A stretch of DNA of 56,060 bases, from assembly GCA_903834145.1 (NCBI GenBank), contig CAILHY010000013.1, forward strand, positions 1 through 56,060, read 5' to 3'. The position numbers and the translations under genes are program-made. Numbering within the stretch: the stretch's first letter is position 1; every line of letters starts with the position of its first letter. The notes under the pieces were generated by a model. The model ran no database searches, was not told the DNA's origin, and saw only the letters and a program-made list of their open reading frames with translations. Shown piece by piece: positions 28,181 through 37,622 of this stretch. This stretch comes from an uncultured Actinomycetes bacterium (GTDB lineage Bacteria; Actinomycetota; Actinomycetes; Nanopelagicales; Nanopelagicaceae).

Positions 28181-29119
28181 TTACAGGTGGGATAAAAATC
28201 TTTCGGCATCTAAGGCTGCTTGGCATCCTGAGCCTGCCGCTGTTATTGCTTGGCGGTAAGTGTGGTCCACTAAATCCCCACATGCGAAGACGCCGTTGAT
28301 ATTAGTTTGGGAGGTTCGCCCCACAACCTTTACATAGCCTTCAGAGTCGCAATCGATATGACCAGTGACGAGCTCACTTCTTGGAGTATGGCCAATTGCA
28401 ACAAAGAGCCCAGTAAATGCCCGGGTAGATTCTTCGCCAGTCAAAGTATCTCGCAACTGCAAAGCTTCTGTCTTTTGTTCCCCTAAAACATCTACAACTT
28501 CATGGTTCCATAAAAATTCAATCTTCGGATTTGCGAAGGCGCGATCCACCATAATTTTAGATGCTCGCAAAGTGTCGCGACGATGAATGAGAACAACTTT
28601 GCTAGCAAACCTAGTAAGGAAAGTTGCCTCCTCAATTGCTGAATCACCGCCACCTACTACGGCAATTTCTTGATCTCTAAAGAAGAATCCGTCGCACGTG
28701 GCGCACCATGAGACACCTCTTCCAGAGAGGCGTTTTTCGTTGGGAAGTCCTATCTCTTTAAAAGCCGACCCCATTGCAAGAATGACAGACTTAGCGCGAA
28801 TTACATTTCCCGATCCATCCTTTAGGGTCTTAACGGGACCCTCGAGATCCATTTCTACAATGTCATCAGTGATCAAATTTGTTCCAAAACGTGCTGCCTG
28901 TTTTCTCATTGATTCCATAAGGTCAGGCCCCATAACACCATCTGTAAACCCGGGGAAATTTTCTACCTCCGTGGTATTCATGAGAGCGCCACCGGCGGTT
29001 ACTGAACCTTCATAAAGAACAGGGGAAAGCTGAGCCCTCGCCGCATAAATCGCGGCCGTGTAGCCAGCTGGACCGGACCCGACAATAACTACTTGATGGA
29101 TATCAGTTTCTGTTGTCAT
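28181..29119 (-). CDS. trxB: thioredoxin reductase
   Basis: FAD/NADPH enzyme that reduces thioredoxin. The 312-residue protein has the FAD motif [18 protein letters not shown], the redox pair C139/C142 (CATCDG), the NADPH motif [10 protein letters not shown], and the C-terminal [10 protein letters not shown]. No Shine-Dalgarno is seen; TATGGT lies six bases before the ATG, so it may be leaderless, and it may head the operon trxB-trxA-cwlM. Confidence 0.96.
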   Translation of the reverse strand: MTTETDIHQVVIVGSGPAGYTAAIYAARAQLSPVLYEGSVTAGGALMNTTEVENFPGFTDGVMGPDLMESMRKQAARFGTNLITDDIVEMDLEGPVKTLKDGSGNVIRAKSVILAMGSAFKEIGLPNEKRLSGRGVSWCATCDGFFFRDQEIAVVGGGDSAIEEATFLTRFASKVVLIHRRDTLRASKIMVDRAFANPKIEFLWNHEVVDVLGEQKTEALQLRDTLTGEESTRAFTGLFVAIGHTPRSELVTGHIDCDSEGYVKVVGRTSQTNINGVFACGDLVDHTYRQAITAAGSGCQAALDAERFLSHL

Positions 29120-29125
29120 AGCATC

Positions 29126-29131
29126 ACCATA
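29126..29131 (-). promoter_or_regulatory. candidate -10 TATGGT of trxB, leaderless geometry
   Basis: On the minus strand TATGGT is followed by GATGCT and the trxB ATG, six bases in between. It lies in the short murJ-trxB spacer. Confidence 0.35.
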
Positions 29132-29149
29132 ACCGCATCTTAGGGTTAC

Positions 29150-30814
29150 TTATTCCCCAACTTTAGGAGTGGACTTGCGAATCTTAGCCGTGGCGCGCGC
29201 AAATTGAATCTTAATCAATTCACTTGTTATCGATATCTCCTCAACAGCTAAGGCCTTTGCAACAAAGAAATACACCACCGTGCTCACAGACATTACAAGC
29301 ATCAATTGACCAATGTGATCCATTTTACTTGAATTACCATTTACCCAATGTTGGGTCGTTGAAAGAAGAAAGAAAGGAGCCATAGCAATAAAGGAAGCTA
29401 GGTAGAGGCGAAAATGTTGACCAGCAAAATGACTAAATCGAATAGAACCCGTATGGCGTTTGAGCAAGGCCAAAGTAACAAAGAGACCCGCTATATAACT
29501 CACTGAAAACGCTCCACCTAGACCAACGGTAATCCATCGGGTGTGTAAGGTGTTTAGGAAAAGGTAAGACAAACTTACGGCAATGATATTAATAAGTAAG
29601 ATCGATAAAACCTGAGTTCGAGTATCTTCGAAAGCATTGAATCCGCGAATTAAAATCAAGTTAATACTAAAGAAAACAAGCCCTATTCCAAGGGCTGACA
29701 AAACGTAACCGATGTATGTCGAATCATCTTTCCCAATTCCAAAGTAGAGAACCTTTGTGATCATAGGGCCAAAAAATACAAAGGCGACACTACTCGGAAT
29801 AGTGATTACGCCAACCATCTTGATGGCCTTAATTAACTGAATCCGAACTTCCTCTCGCTTTCCATCGATCGCAAGTTTGGACATATGTGGCAAGAGCGCT
29901 GTAATGATTGAAATAGTCACAATTGAATAAGGCAACATCATTATTAAATAAGCGTTACTAAAGGGTGTATAGCCAACACCGGTCTTGATTCCTTCATTGG
30001 CGCTACGCACAGCCGCACTGGTTGAAATATTGACGGTAACGAGATAGCCCAACTGTGAAATTAAAACATAAACAAGAGTCCAGCCAGCTAAGGAAAACGA
30101 TTTTCCTAAACCCTGCCAACCCAATTTTGGACGAATGTGAATCCCTGATCGCTTCACCACTGGAATCAAAATAAGGGCCTGCACAACCACACCGAGAGTT
30201 GTTCCCCACCCAAGTATCTGCGTCTGGGTTGAGGTAATAGTCGAGCTTGCCAAATGCGGTGCCTGTGTTAGGACACCAATAAAGACAGCGATCACTACTA
30301 AATTGTTCGCAATTGGTGCCCACATGAGTGGAGCGAAGGACCCACGAGCATTTGCCACTTGACCGAACATTGTAAATATTCCAAGAAAGAATATTTGAGG
30401 AAGACAGTAACGAGTAAATGCCACTGCTAAACGGAATTCATTTTCAAAACCTGGGTTAGTAAATTCCGGCGCATAGATTCGAACAAGTAGTGGCGCTAAT
30501 ACAGTTCCGACAATAACCAAACCCAACAAGATAGCGCTAATAGATGTAACTAACCGAGAAGCAAAAGCGTGACCCCCATCTTCGTCTTCAAAAGAACGAA
30601 CAAGTTGGGGCACAAAAATTGCAGTAAGGGCGCCACCTACTAGCAAGTTGTATAAGATAAATGGAAGCGTATTGGCGACGTTGTAAGTATCAGCCAATAA
30701 AGCAGTTCCCAACACTGCAACAGCAAGGATTCCTCGAATGAAACCAGTAATGCGAGAAAGAATTGTCCCAAGAGCCATCACGCTGGATGCATGAAAGAGT
30801 TCTGTAGGTTTCAT
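29150..30814 (-). CDS. murJ: lipid II flippase MurJ (MviN)
   Basis: Polytopic membrane flippase that moves lipid II outward for cell-wall synthesis. The 554-residue protein has about 14 helices, the MVF signatures ITGFIRGILAVAVLG near the N-terminus and NLLVGGALTAIFVPQL, and charged residues in helix 1/8 as in the family. The mycobacterial homologue carries a large C-terminal pseudokinase and an extracellular domain; this one stops soon after the last helices. It overlaps the upstream gene by ATGA. Confidence 0.94.
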   Translation of the reverse strand: MKPTELFHASSVMALGTILSRITGFIRGILAVAVLGTALLADTYNVANTLPFILYNLLVGGALTAIFVPQLVRSFEDEDGGHAFASRLVTSISAILLGLVIVGTVLAPLLVRIYAPEFTNPGFENEFRLAVAFTRYCLPQIFFLGIFTMFGQVANARGSFAPLMWAPIANNLVVIAVFIGVLTQAPHLASSTITSTQTQILGWGTTLGVVVQALILIPVVKRSGIHIRPKLGWQGLGKSFSLAGWTLVYVLISQLGYLVTVNISTSAAVRSANEGIKTGVGYTPFSNAYLIMMLPYSIVTISIITALLPHMSKLAIDGKREEVRIQLIKAIKMVGVITIPSSVAFVFFGPMITKVLYFGIGKDDSTYIGYVLSALGIGLVFFSINLILIRGFNAFEDTRTQVLSILLINIIAVSLSYLFLNTLHTRWITVGLGGAFSVSYIAGLFVTLALLKRHTGSIRFSHFAGQHFRLYLASFIAMAPFFLLSTTQHWVNGNSSKMDHIGQLMLVMSVSTVVYFFVAKALAVEEISITSELIKIQFARATAKIRKSTPKVGE

Positions 30815-31896
30815 TTACGAGACCTCCTCACCCTTCGAACACTTTGAGTGATCGCAGCCAAGAAAAGAATAATGGCGGCCCCGGTTGTAAACCAAGCAAC
30901 TGCAGGGCTAATAACAGAACTGTTAATCGTTAATATTGAAACATCGTTGATGGTTTTCCCTGAATTATTTCGGTACTCGGCTAAAACAGTGGTTGTTCCT
31001 GAGGCGATAACTGTGATTTGCAAGAAAACTTGAGTTTTGGATTTCGCGGGCAAAGTAACCTGCCCTATTTTCGCGACCTTTATACGAGAATTTTGAACCC
31101 CAAGGTGCACATTTACTATTACTGGCGCATCAAATTCATTGACCAATGTAACTGGAACTTTTTCATGCAATGAAGTCAAACGATAGTTACCACCAACGAT
31201 TCGCAACCGATGTCGTTCCTCAGTAAGTGCTTGGTCTGCACTGGAGGCGAGAGAACTTTGCCTGGAGGGACTAATTCCAGCGGAAAGCAGTACTGCCAAT
31301 TTTGATCGTATGGGATCTAGCTGTTCAACAGGAATTACAGTACTCATCAAAACCAATGCTCGACGGTTGTATGTATATGACAGAGCAGCCTCAGAAGTTA
31401 CTTTGGCATACCCAGAACTCCACAGGGCTGATTTATCTATCGCAACATCCACTCCCAAAAACTTTTGTAATTGCTTTTTGCTGTAGTCAAAATAGTAATT
31501 CAACTCATTAGGAGCTAAACGCTTCATCATCGAAAGATCTGGATGTGCGTAAGGAACAGCAAGTACTGGATCCAGGCTTGAGGCGGTCTTAAGTTGTACC
31601 AACCAATTTTGCGCATCTACATTTTTAAGGGCTAACGTCTGAACGTCATCTATAAGAGCAGGGTCAATTAGCCATGTGCGGGGTCGCGCCACGGGAGTAA
31701 ACACTTTCACTCCGAGGGCACCCGTAGGAAGCAATGAACTCGCAAAATCGTCAGCAAAGAAATTTCCTTGAAAATCTCTATGAGGTAGATCGACAAGGAC
31801 AATGTTTTGATTAGGTTCCGCTACCGCGTTAGGAGCATTTGTAATTATCGGCGCAATAATTAAGAAGAGTGCGAGAAGCCAACGGGAAGTTTTCAT
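30811..31896 (-). CDS. exported single-pass membrane protein in the murJ operon (DUF6049-like)
   Basis: I do not recognise a function. The 361-residue protein has a signal peptide (KTSRWLLALFLIIAPIITNAP), an extracellular body, a C-terminal helix (about 331-350) and a basic tail RRVRRSRK. The late region (about 220-320) has a beta-rich look (VPVTLVNEFDAPVIVNVHL). Position between Nudix and murJ matches the DUF6049 protein of other actinobacteria (M. tuberculosis Rv3909), which is about twice as long, so this may be a shortened version. It overlaps both neighbours by four bases. Confidence 0.75.
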   Translation of the reverse strand: MKTSRWLLALFLIIAPIITNAPNAVAEPNQNIVLVDLPHRDFQGNFFADDFASSLLPTGALGVKVFTPVARPRTWLIDPALIDDVQTLALKNVDAQNWLVQLKTASSLDPVLAVPYAHPDLSMMKRLAPNELNYYFDYSKKQLQKFLGVDVAIDKSALWSSGYAKVTSEAALSYTYNRRALVLMSTVIPVEQLDPIRSKLAVLLSAGISPSRQSSLASSADQALTEERHRLRIVGGNYRLTSLHEKVPVTLVNEFDAPVIVNVHLGVQNSRIKVAKIGQVTLPAKSKTQVFLQITVIASGTTTVLAEYRNNSGKTINDVSILTINSSVISPAVAWFTTGAAIILFLAAITQSVRRVRRSRK

Positions 31897-32471
31897 ATAG
31901 CTAATTCACCGCTTCGCCCGATGAGTTTCTTTTCATCGGGGTAGGCGAGCCGCTCGATAATTTCAGTCAGCGGGAACCAGGCGACTTCATCCACTTCACT
32001 TACTTGAGGAGCTAAGAGGCCACCGGTTTCGCGAAAGAGATAGTGATGAACGGTCTTATGGATTCGCTTTCCACCCGCCATAAACCAAAAATCTATAACT
32101 CCCAATTCACGTTCTATGGCACTTTCAATCCCAGTCTCTTCCATAACTTCTCGAATTGCAGCTTGTTCAGGAGTTTCCCCGGGTTCAATGTGGCCTTTTG
32201 GTAGCGACCATAACAATCTTGTTTTATTGGCGTCCTTTTGATCGATCCGACCAATGAGCAAACCATGGCTCCCTGAGGTGCTAATCACGAGCCCGCCGGC
32301 GCTGACTTCATCCACGCGTTTTGTGTAGGGGCGATTGGGCTTATTTTCGGTTTTAGGCGCGACTTTTTGAGCGGGAGGTGAAGTCGGATCTTGTGGGGCG
32401 CGATTGGCGGGCCGTCTGCGCCGCCGCTTCTTCTTGGTACCTTCGCTGCCCGCACCGGGTGCAGGGGTCAT
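31893..32471 (-). CDS. Nudix hydrolase (MutT4-like)
   Basis: Hydrolyses nucleoside diphosphates linked to another group. The 192-residue protein has a basic, probably disordered N-terminal extension (KKKRRRRRPANRAP) of about 50 residues, as in mycobacterial MutT4, then the Nudix domain with the box GHIEPGETPEQA..REVMEETGI complete (G-x5-E-x7-REUxEExGU). It lies next to pcnA in the usual order. There is no Shine-Dalgarno; TACCCT lies six bases before the ATG. Confidence 0.88.
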   Translation of the reverse strand: MTPAPGAGSEGTKKKRRRRRPANRAPQDPTSPPAQKVAPKTENKPNRPYTKRVDEVSAGGLVISTSGSHGLLIGRIDQKDANKTRLLWSLPKGHIEPGETPEQAAIREVMEETGIESAIERELGVIDFWFMAGGKRIHKTVHHYLFRETGGLLAPQVSEVDEVAWFPLTEIIERLAYPDEKKLIGRSGELAI

Positions 32472-32477
32472 GAAGCA

Positions 32478-32495
32478 AGGGTACTGCTCTAGCCT
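32478..32495. promoter_or_regulatory. back-to-back leaderless -10 elements of Nudix and pcnA
   Basis: The start codons of the divergent pair are separated by 32 bases. On the minus strand TACCCT (32483-32478) sits six bases before the Nudix ATG; on the plus strand TAGCCT (32490-32495) sits eight bases before the pcnA GTG. Six bases separate the two hexamers, so each -35 must lie in the other's start region. Confidence 0.55.
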
Positions 32496-32503
32496 TACTC
32501 ATT

Positions 32504-33943
32504 GTGACGAGTGCATTAGGAGCCGCGGGAGAACTTGCGATTCGCTCCCTCATTGAACGGGCGCCTTTGGCGAGCTCACTTGCTGAGGCCTTTAAAAAGG
32601 CTGGATACCGTCTGGCGCTCGTTGGCGGACCAGTGCGGGATGCAATTCTGGGGCGCCTTGGAAATGATTTAGATTTCACAACGGATGCACGCCCAGAGGC
32701 AACAAAAAAAATCTTGAAAAATTGGGCTGAAAATGTCTGGGATACCGGAATCGCATTTGGAACAGTTGCGGCAAAACGTGGAGACACAACGGTTGAAGTA
32801 ACAACATATCGGACAGAAGTATATGAAATTGATAGCCGGAAACCAGAAGTTGAATTCGGTGATCACATCGAAGGAGATTTATCGCGAAGAGACTTCACCG
32901 TCAATGCAATGGCTTTAGAACTTACACAAGGCACACCAATCTTTATCGATCCTTTTAATGGTTTACATGATTTAGCAAATAAAATATTGCGGACACCCAC
33001 TAGCGCAACAAATTCCTTTTCAGATGACCCATTAAGAATGATGAGAGCTGCTCGGTTTGCCAGTCAATTGAATTTCGAAGTCGCACCAGATGTTGTTGAA
33101 GCCATGAAGAGTATGGCTAGCAGGATTTCCATTATTTCTGCTGAGAGAGTGCGAGATGAATTAGTTAAATTGCTCATGTCACAAAATCCTCGCGTGGGTA
33201 TAACAATGTTGGTCGATGTAGGTCTAGCGGAGATCGTGCTGCCAGAAATTCCAAAGTTACAACTTGAGATCGACGAGCATCACCACCATAAAGATGTTTA
33301 TGAGCATTCACTCACGGTTTTAGAACAAGCGATTGCGCTGGAAGGCCGACTAGGTGGGCCAAACCTCATTATACGTTTGGCTGCACTGCTACATGACATT
33401 GGCAAACCTAAGACACGTAGCCTGATTGCGGGCGGTGGCGTTTCTTTTCACCACCACGAAGTTGTTGGTGGAAGATTAACTAAAGAACGACTGAAGGCTT
33501 TGCGCTTTAGTTCAGAGACAATAGAAGAAGTCTCAACATTAGTTTCACTTCACCTGAGATTTCACGGTTACGGCGAGGGTGAGTGGACAGATTCTGCGGT
33601 ACGCAGATACGTTCGCGACGCAGGTAGCTTGCTAGAACATTTACATGTCTTAACGCGGGCAGATTGCACCACACGCAATAAAAGAAAAGCTGATGCCCTT
33701 GCCGCAACTTACCAAAGCTTGGAAGATCGCATTAAAGTATTGATGGAGCAAGAAGAGTTATCTAAGATTCGTCCGGATTTAGATGGCGGACAGGTAATGC
33801 GCTTGCTTAACGTCAAACCATCTAGCGCAGTGGGCGATGCTCTGGATTTTCTTCTTGAATTACGGCTCGAGAACGGTCCATTGGGAGCCGAAAGAGCAGA
33901 AGAGGAATTGATGAAATGGTGGGCAACTAGAGCGAAAAACTAA
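32504..33943 (+). CDS. pcnA: CCA tRNA nucleotidyltransferase
   Basis: Adds CCA to tRNA 3' ends (family also includes poly(A) polymerases). The 479-residue protein has GGPVRD (41-46), the DLDFTT metal motif (D55, D57), RRDFTVNAM, the RMMRAARFA motif, and a C-terminal HD domain with HDIGKPKTR and HHHE. Two of the three tRNA genes in the window lack an encoded CCA, so this activity is required. GTG start without Shine-Dalgarno. It overlaps the convergent MFS gene by 17 bases. Confidence 0.93.
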   Translation: MTSALGAAGELAIRSLIERAPLASSLAEAFKKAGYRLALVGGPVRDAILGRLGNDLDFTTDARPEATKKILKNWAENVWDTGIAFGTVAAKRGDTTVEVTTYRTEVYEIDSRKPEVEFGDHIEGDLSRRDFTVNAMALELTQGTPIFIDPFNGLHDLANKILRTPTSATNSFSDDPLRMMRAARFASQLNFEVAPDVVEAMKSMASRISIISAERVRDELVKLLMSQNPRVGITMLVDVGLAEIVLPEIPKLQLEIDEHHHHKDVYEHSLTVLEQAIALEGRLGGPNLIIRLAALLHDIGKPKTRSLIAGGGVSFHHHEVVGGRLTKERLKALRFSSETIEEVSTLVSLHLRFHGYGEGEWTDSAVRRYVRDAGSLLEHLHVLTRADCTTRNKRKADALAATYQSLEDRIKVLMEQEELSKIRPDLDGGQVMRLLNVKPSSAVGDALDFLLELRLENGPLGAERAEEELMKWWATRAKN

Positions 33944-35207
33944 AACGCTCTGGGCGCAACAGCCGCGCCGCAGTTAGAAAATATACAAAGGAAATCAGAA
34001 TTGGAACAAGTACAGATTTACCTGATGCTGGCAACAACAGTGCGGCAATAACCGCTCCGGAAACAATGGCGCCATTGACTAACACATCGTAAACGGCAAA
34101 AACCCTGCCTCGGAAATAGTCATCAATTTTGGATTGAACAAGGGCATCATTGGTGACTTTCACACTTTGTCCGCAAAGGCTCGTGACGAATGCAGCAATA
34201 AAGAGTGGAATCGGAGTCTCTGAAAGAGCCACGAGTAAAGGTGAAAGCGCGCTACCGATCATCATGATTCGAATCCATCTGTGACGCCCGTATTTCTCAA
34301 CACCATAAGGCGCAATAAGCGCTCCAAGTGCGAGTCCGAAACCTGCAAGCGTTAGTGCCACAGCCAACCCGGAGAGCCCAGCCTGAGGTTGTGAGGAAGA
34401 ATGAAAAGTATTTCGTTCTAGCAAGATTGCGATAATTAAGAGAGCGTTCAAGCCACCGCGTTGAATGGCGGTCGCGCAGATCCCACGAGCAACATCAGAA
34501 TGTTGTGCCAGAAACGCAAATCCTTCACGCATTTCGTTAATGCCGTGAGTGAAACTGGCACTGGCTTTCTCGTGATCCAGTGGACCTATTTCCTTCTTTC
34601 CTATACGAAGAATTAATAATGAAGTAAGAAAATACCCAATCGTCGCAATCAAAATCATCGAGGCATCGGAATGATTTGCGTTGTGGAAAGAGTCAAAAAT
34701 CTTTCGAAGTCCGAGTCCTAAACCGCCACCAATAACAACAAAGATGGAACCGCCTGTCACTGCCATCGCATTTGCAGAGATCAATGAATGATTTTCCACG
34801 ATAAGCGGAAGCCCTGCAGAAAGTGCTGCCAAGATCAGTCTGTTTAACCCAAAAGCAAGAAGAACAACAAAGGTGAGTTCAACGCCGGTGTGACCTTGCG
34901 AAATCAAGAGAGCGATGACGAGCAAACTTCCAGCTCGAGCAAGGTTTGCGATTAGCACAGCGCGCTGCCTGGAAACTCGATCGAGAATTGTTCCAACAAA
35001 AGGGCCAATTAAGGAGTACGGCAGCAACACGACAGCGAAGGCCAAAGCCGCTCCAAGGGCGTTGGCTTTTCTTTCAGGACTAAAGAGAACGAATGAGGCG
35101 AGAGCGCTTTGAAAGATTCCATCCGTTGCCTGCCCCAACCAGCGAGCCGCGAAAAGCCTGGAGAGTCTGGGATGTTTTAGTAACTCAAGAAATCCCAAAC
35201 TAGGCAT
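33927..35207 (-). CDS. MFS transporter
   Basis: Major-facilitator membrane transporter, 426 residues with about 12 hydrophobic segments and the motif GTILDRVSRQRAVL after helix 2. RPERFSF ends the protein. No substrate can be assigned. It is convergent with pcnA (3' ends overlap by 17 bases) and divergent from the DUF5318 gene across 51 bases. TACTCT lies seven bases before its ATG. MFS genes at this locus are common in actinobacteria. Confidence 0.85.
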   Translation of the reverse strand: MPSLGFLELLKHPRLSRLFAARWLGQATDGIFQSALASFVLFSPERKANALGAALAFAVVLLPYSLIGPFVGTILDRVSRQRAVLIANLARAGSLLVIALLISQGHTGVELTFVVLLAFGLNRLILAALSAGLPLIVENHSLISANAMAVTGGSIFVVIGGGLGLGLRKIFDSFHNANHSDASMILIATIGYFLTSLLILRIGKKEIGPLDHEKASASFTHGINEMREGFAFLAQHSDVARGICATAIQRGGLNALLIIAILLERNTFHSSSQPQAGLSGLAVALTLAGFGLALGALIAPYGVEKYGRHRWIRIMMIGSALSPLLVALSETPIPLFIAAFVTSLCGQSVKVTNDALVQSKIDDYFRGRVFAVYDVLVNGAIVSGAVIAALLLPASGKSVLVPILISFVYFLTAARLLRPERFSFSL

Positions 35208-35214
35208 AAGGCAC

Positions 35215-35220
35215 AGAGTA
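35215..35220 (-). promoter_or_regulatory. candidate -10 TACTCT of the MFS gene
   Basis: On the minus strand TACTCT is followed by GTGCCTT and then the ATG at 35207, seven bases, with no Shine-Dalgarno. Confidence 0.45.
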
Positions 35221-35245
35221 GTTTCTTTACGCGCTCTCGTCTTGT

Positions 35246-35251
35246 TATTCT
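35246..35251 (+). promoter_or_regulatory. candidate -10 TATTCT of the DUF5318 gene
   Basis: TATTCT is followed by TGCGCCC and then ATG, seven bases, with no Shine-Dalgarno. Confidence 0.45.
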
Positions 35252-35258
35252 TGCGCCC

Positions 35259-35669
35259 ATGAATTCTTTACGGGGTTATATCGACTACACCCTGGATAAA
35301 CGCGCAACACTTAAGGCGCTATTCAAAGGACGAGTTGATGCATGCGATGCCGACCCTTATTTGTTGCTCGCTGCAAAATTTCACGGAGTCAAAGTGGAAC
35401 GGCCGTGCCCGGTATGCAAAAAAGCGCTGGTTGAATTGCGATACACATTTGGTGATCAACTTGGACAATTTTCCGGAAGAATAAAATCGATTAAAGAACT
35501 CACTGAAATGGAGAAGGAATACGGAGAATTTCGTGTCTATGTTGTCGAGATTTGCCGAGATTGTTCTTGGAACCACCTGAGCGCCTCGTTCATTCTGGGT
35601 GATGGCACCGAGCGCAAAGCGCCACGACGCCAGCGGACCTTGGAAGATGACGATTGGGTAAAGCGGTAA
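35259..35669 (+). CDS. DUF5318 zinc-ribbon-like protein
   Basis: Conserved actinobacterial protein of unknown function found next to ponA. The 136-residue protein has two CxxC pairs, CPVC (48-51) and CRDC near 98-101, that would bind one zinc, plus a basic C-terminal tail (RKAPRRQRTLEDDDW). The order DUF5318-ponA-GT87-rpsF matches M. tuberculosis Rv0049-Rv0053. It ends nine bases before ponA, suggesting a link to cell-wall synthesis, but no function is established. Confidence 0.85.
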   Translation: MNSLRGYIDYTLDKRATLKALFKGRVDACDADPYLLLAAKFHGVKVERPCPVCKKALVELRYTFGDQLGQFSGRIKSIKELTEMEKEYGEFRVYVVEICRDCSWNHLSASFILGDGTERKAPRRQRTLEDDDWVKR

Positions 35670-35672
35670 CCT
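35667..35672 (+). promoter_or_regulatory. possible -10 TAACCT of ponA inside the DUF5318 stop
   Basis: TAACCT overlaps the TAA stop of DUF5318 and is followed by six bases and the ponA GTG. It could give ponA its own leaderless transcript, or be chance. Confidence 0.3.
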
Positions 35673-35678
35673 TCACAC

Positions 35679-37610
35679 GTGATCCGCAAAATACTCTTTC
35701 GCTCCGCCATATTCATTGGCGGCACTGGCTTTATCATCGGATCTGCACTTTTTGCTTACGCTTATTTCACGGTCAATATCCCTACGGTTAATGCCTTCGT
35801 CAACAGCCAAGCAACAATTATTGAATACTCCAACGGGACTGAGATCGGCAGAATGGGTTCAGAGAACCGAACCATTGTCCCATTGGCCAGAATCCCACTT
35901 AATGTTCGCCGAGCTGTTCTTGCCGCAGAGGATCGCAATTTCTATTCCGAGCGCGCATTTAGCCCCACAGGAATCTTGCGAGCTATTGTAAATAATTTAC
36001 GCGGTGGAGCGCTCCAAGGTGGTTCAACTATCACCCAGCAATATGCGAAAACTGCTTTCTTAACTCCAGAGCGAAATATTCAACGCAAAATTAAAGAACT
36101 CGTTATCGCCATCAAATTAGAGAACCAGTTGTCAAAGGATCAAATTTTAGAAAATTATCTCAACACCATCTACTTTGGTCGAGGTTCTTACGGCGTTCAA
36201 ACTGCCGCCCAACAATATTTTAATCGAAGCGTCAATCAATTGAATCTTTCCCAAGCAGCTGTCCTGGCAAGTATCTTGCGATCACCCGGTTATTACGATC
36301 CTTCTTACTCTGATGCAAATGCGAAAAGATTATCTGCTCGTTTTGACTATGTGATCAAAGGAATGCTCGGAGCAAAATGGATCACTCCAGCAGAGGCCGC
36401 GAAAGCAAAGATGCCAACCGTTCGCGCTCGGGTAACTTCCGGCTCTCTCTCTGGTCCTAAAGGCCACATTTTGGCGTTGGCACAGAAAGAATTAAATGCT
36501 CTGGGATTTACGGATGAACAATTATTAGTCGGTGGCCTCGTTGTAAAAACAACATTGGATCAAGTCTCACAACAAGCCGCAGTAGACGCTGTAGAAAAAG
36601 GTTGGCCAAAGAAGTCACCACCTAATCTTCACATTGGTTTAGTTGCAGTTCGGCCAGGTACTGGCGAAATCGTCGCCCTTTATGGCGGCAAAGATTTCTT
36701 AGTCCGACAACTCAGTGATGCAACTCAGTCGATTGCCCTAGCGGGATCAACATTTAAACCTTTCGCCCTAATAGCAGCGCTGGAACAAGGAATTCCTTTA
36801 ACTTCTGTATGGAATGGTAATTCCCCACAACTATTCGATGATGCAGGAAAGCCCTATGTAGTTTCCAACTACGGAAATGAACAGTGGGGACAAATTGATC
36901 TTCTCAAAGCAACAGCAGATTCTGTCAACACGATCTATGTGCCACTCGGAATAAAAGTCGGGCCAGATAAAGTTGTAGACGTTGCTCGGCGTGCTGGTAT
37001 TCCAACAAGCGTTGCCCTTATGCCAACTCCATCAGTTGTTCTCGGAGTTGCAAGTCCTCACGTAGTTGATGTAGCCGGTGCCTATGCCACTTTCGCAGCA
37101 CAAGGTATATATGCCAAACCATTTTTAGTGAGTGAGGTACAAGGCTCTAATAAAGGCCTTTTATACCAAGCAAAACCTCAAGGGCAAGAAGTTTTCACTA
37201 AAGATGTGATGGCTGATTTGACGTACGCACTCTCTGAAGTTGTGCGAAGTGGCACCGCTAGTTATGGAACTGCGGGATTAGGTCGACCTGCAGCAGGTAA
37301 AACCGGCACGAGTGAGCAGAATGCTTCAGCATGGTTTAGTGGGTACACACCACAGCTTGCTGCATCAGTTGCTTTCTTTAGGGATAGCGCCTCAGAAACA
37401 CTCAACGGCATTGGTGGGTTAACTTCAGTAACCGGTGGAACGTTCCCCGCGAAAGTGTGGACAGCATTTATGAAGGCTGCACTCAAAGGGCAACCAAAAC
37501 TTGATTTCCCAGCACCCGTGCACATTGGTGGTGAATTACCTACAGTGATGAGCTCTCCTTCTCCGACTCCAGGCGGCCCTGCTGACTCGGCAGCAACAAA
37601 CGGTAAGTAA
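35679..37610 (+). CDS. ponA: class A penicillin-binding protein (PonA, PBP1a type)
   Basis: Bifunctional murein synthase. The 643-residue protein has one N-terminal membrane helix (about 8-30), a GT51 glycosyltransferase with catalytic E84 in AAEDRNFYSE and GGSTITQQYAK (114-124), and a transpeptidase with S357-T-F-K360, SVN (415-417) and KTG (541-543). It ends in a Pro/Ser tail (PSPSPTPGG). GTG start. It is nine bases from DUF5318, and followed by the GT87 gene. Confidence 0.95.
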   Translation: MIRKILFRSAIFIGGTGFIIGSALFAYAYFTVNIPTVNAFVNSQATIIEYSNGTEIGRMGSENRTIVPLARIPLNVRRAVLAAEDRNFYSERAFSPTGILRAIVNNLRGGALQGGSTITQQYAKTAFLTPERNIQRKIKELVIAIKLENQLSKDQILENYLNTIYFGRGSYGVQTAAQQYFNRSVNQLNLSQAAVLASILRSPGYYDPSYSDANAKRLSARFDYVIKGMLGAKWITPAEAAKAKMPTVRARVTSGSLSGPKGHILALAQKELNALGFTDEQLLVGGLVVKTTLDQVSQQAAVDAVEKGWPKKSPPNLHIGLVAVRPGTGEIVALYGGKDFLVRQLSDATQSIALAGSTFKPFALIAALEQGIPLTSVWNGNSPQLFDDAGKPYVVSNYGNEQWGQIDLLKATADSVNTIYVPLGIKVGPDKVVDVARRAGIPTSVALMPTPSVVLGVASPHVVDVAGAYATFAAQGIYAKPFLVSEVQGSNKGLLYQAKPQGQEVFTKDVMADLTYALSEVVRSGTASYGTAGLGRPAAGKTGTSEQNASAWFSGYTPQLAASVAFFRDSASETLNGIGGLTSVTGGTFPAKVWTAFMKAALKGQPKLDFPAPVHIGGELPTVMSSPSPTPGGPADSAATNGK

Positions 37611-37622
37611 TCCTCCAACGAT

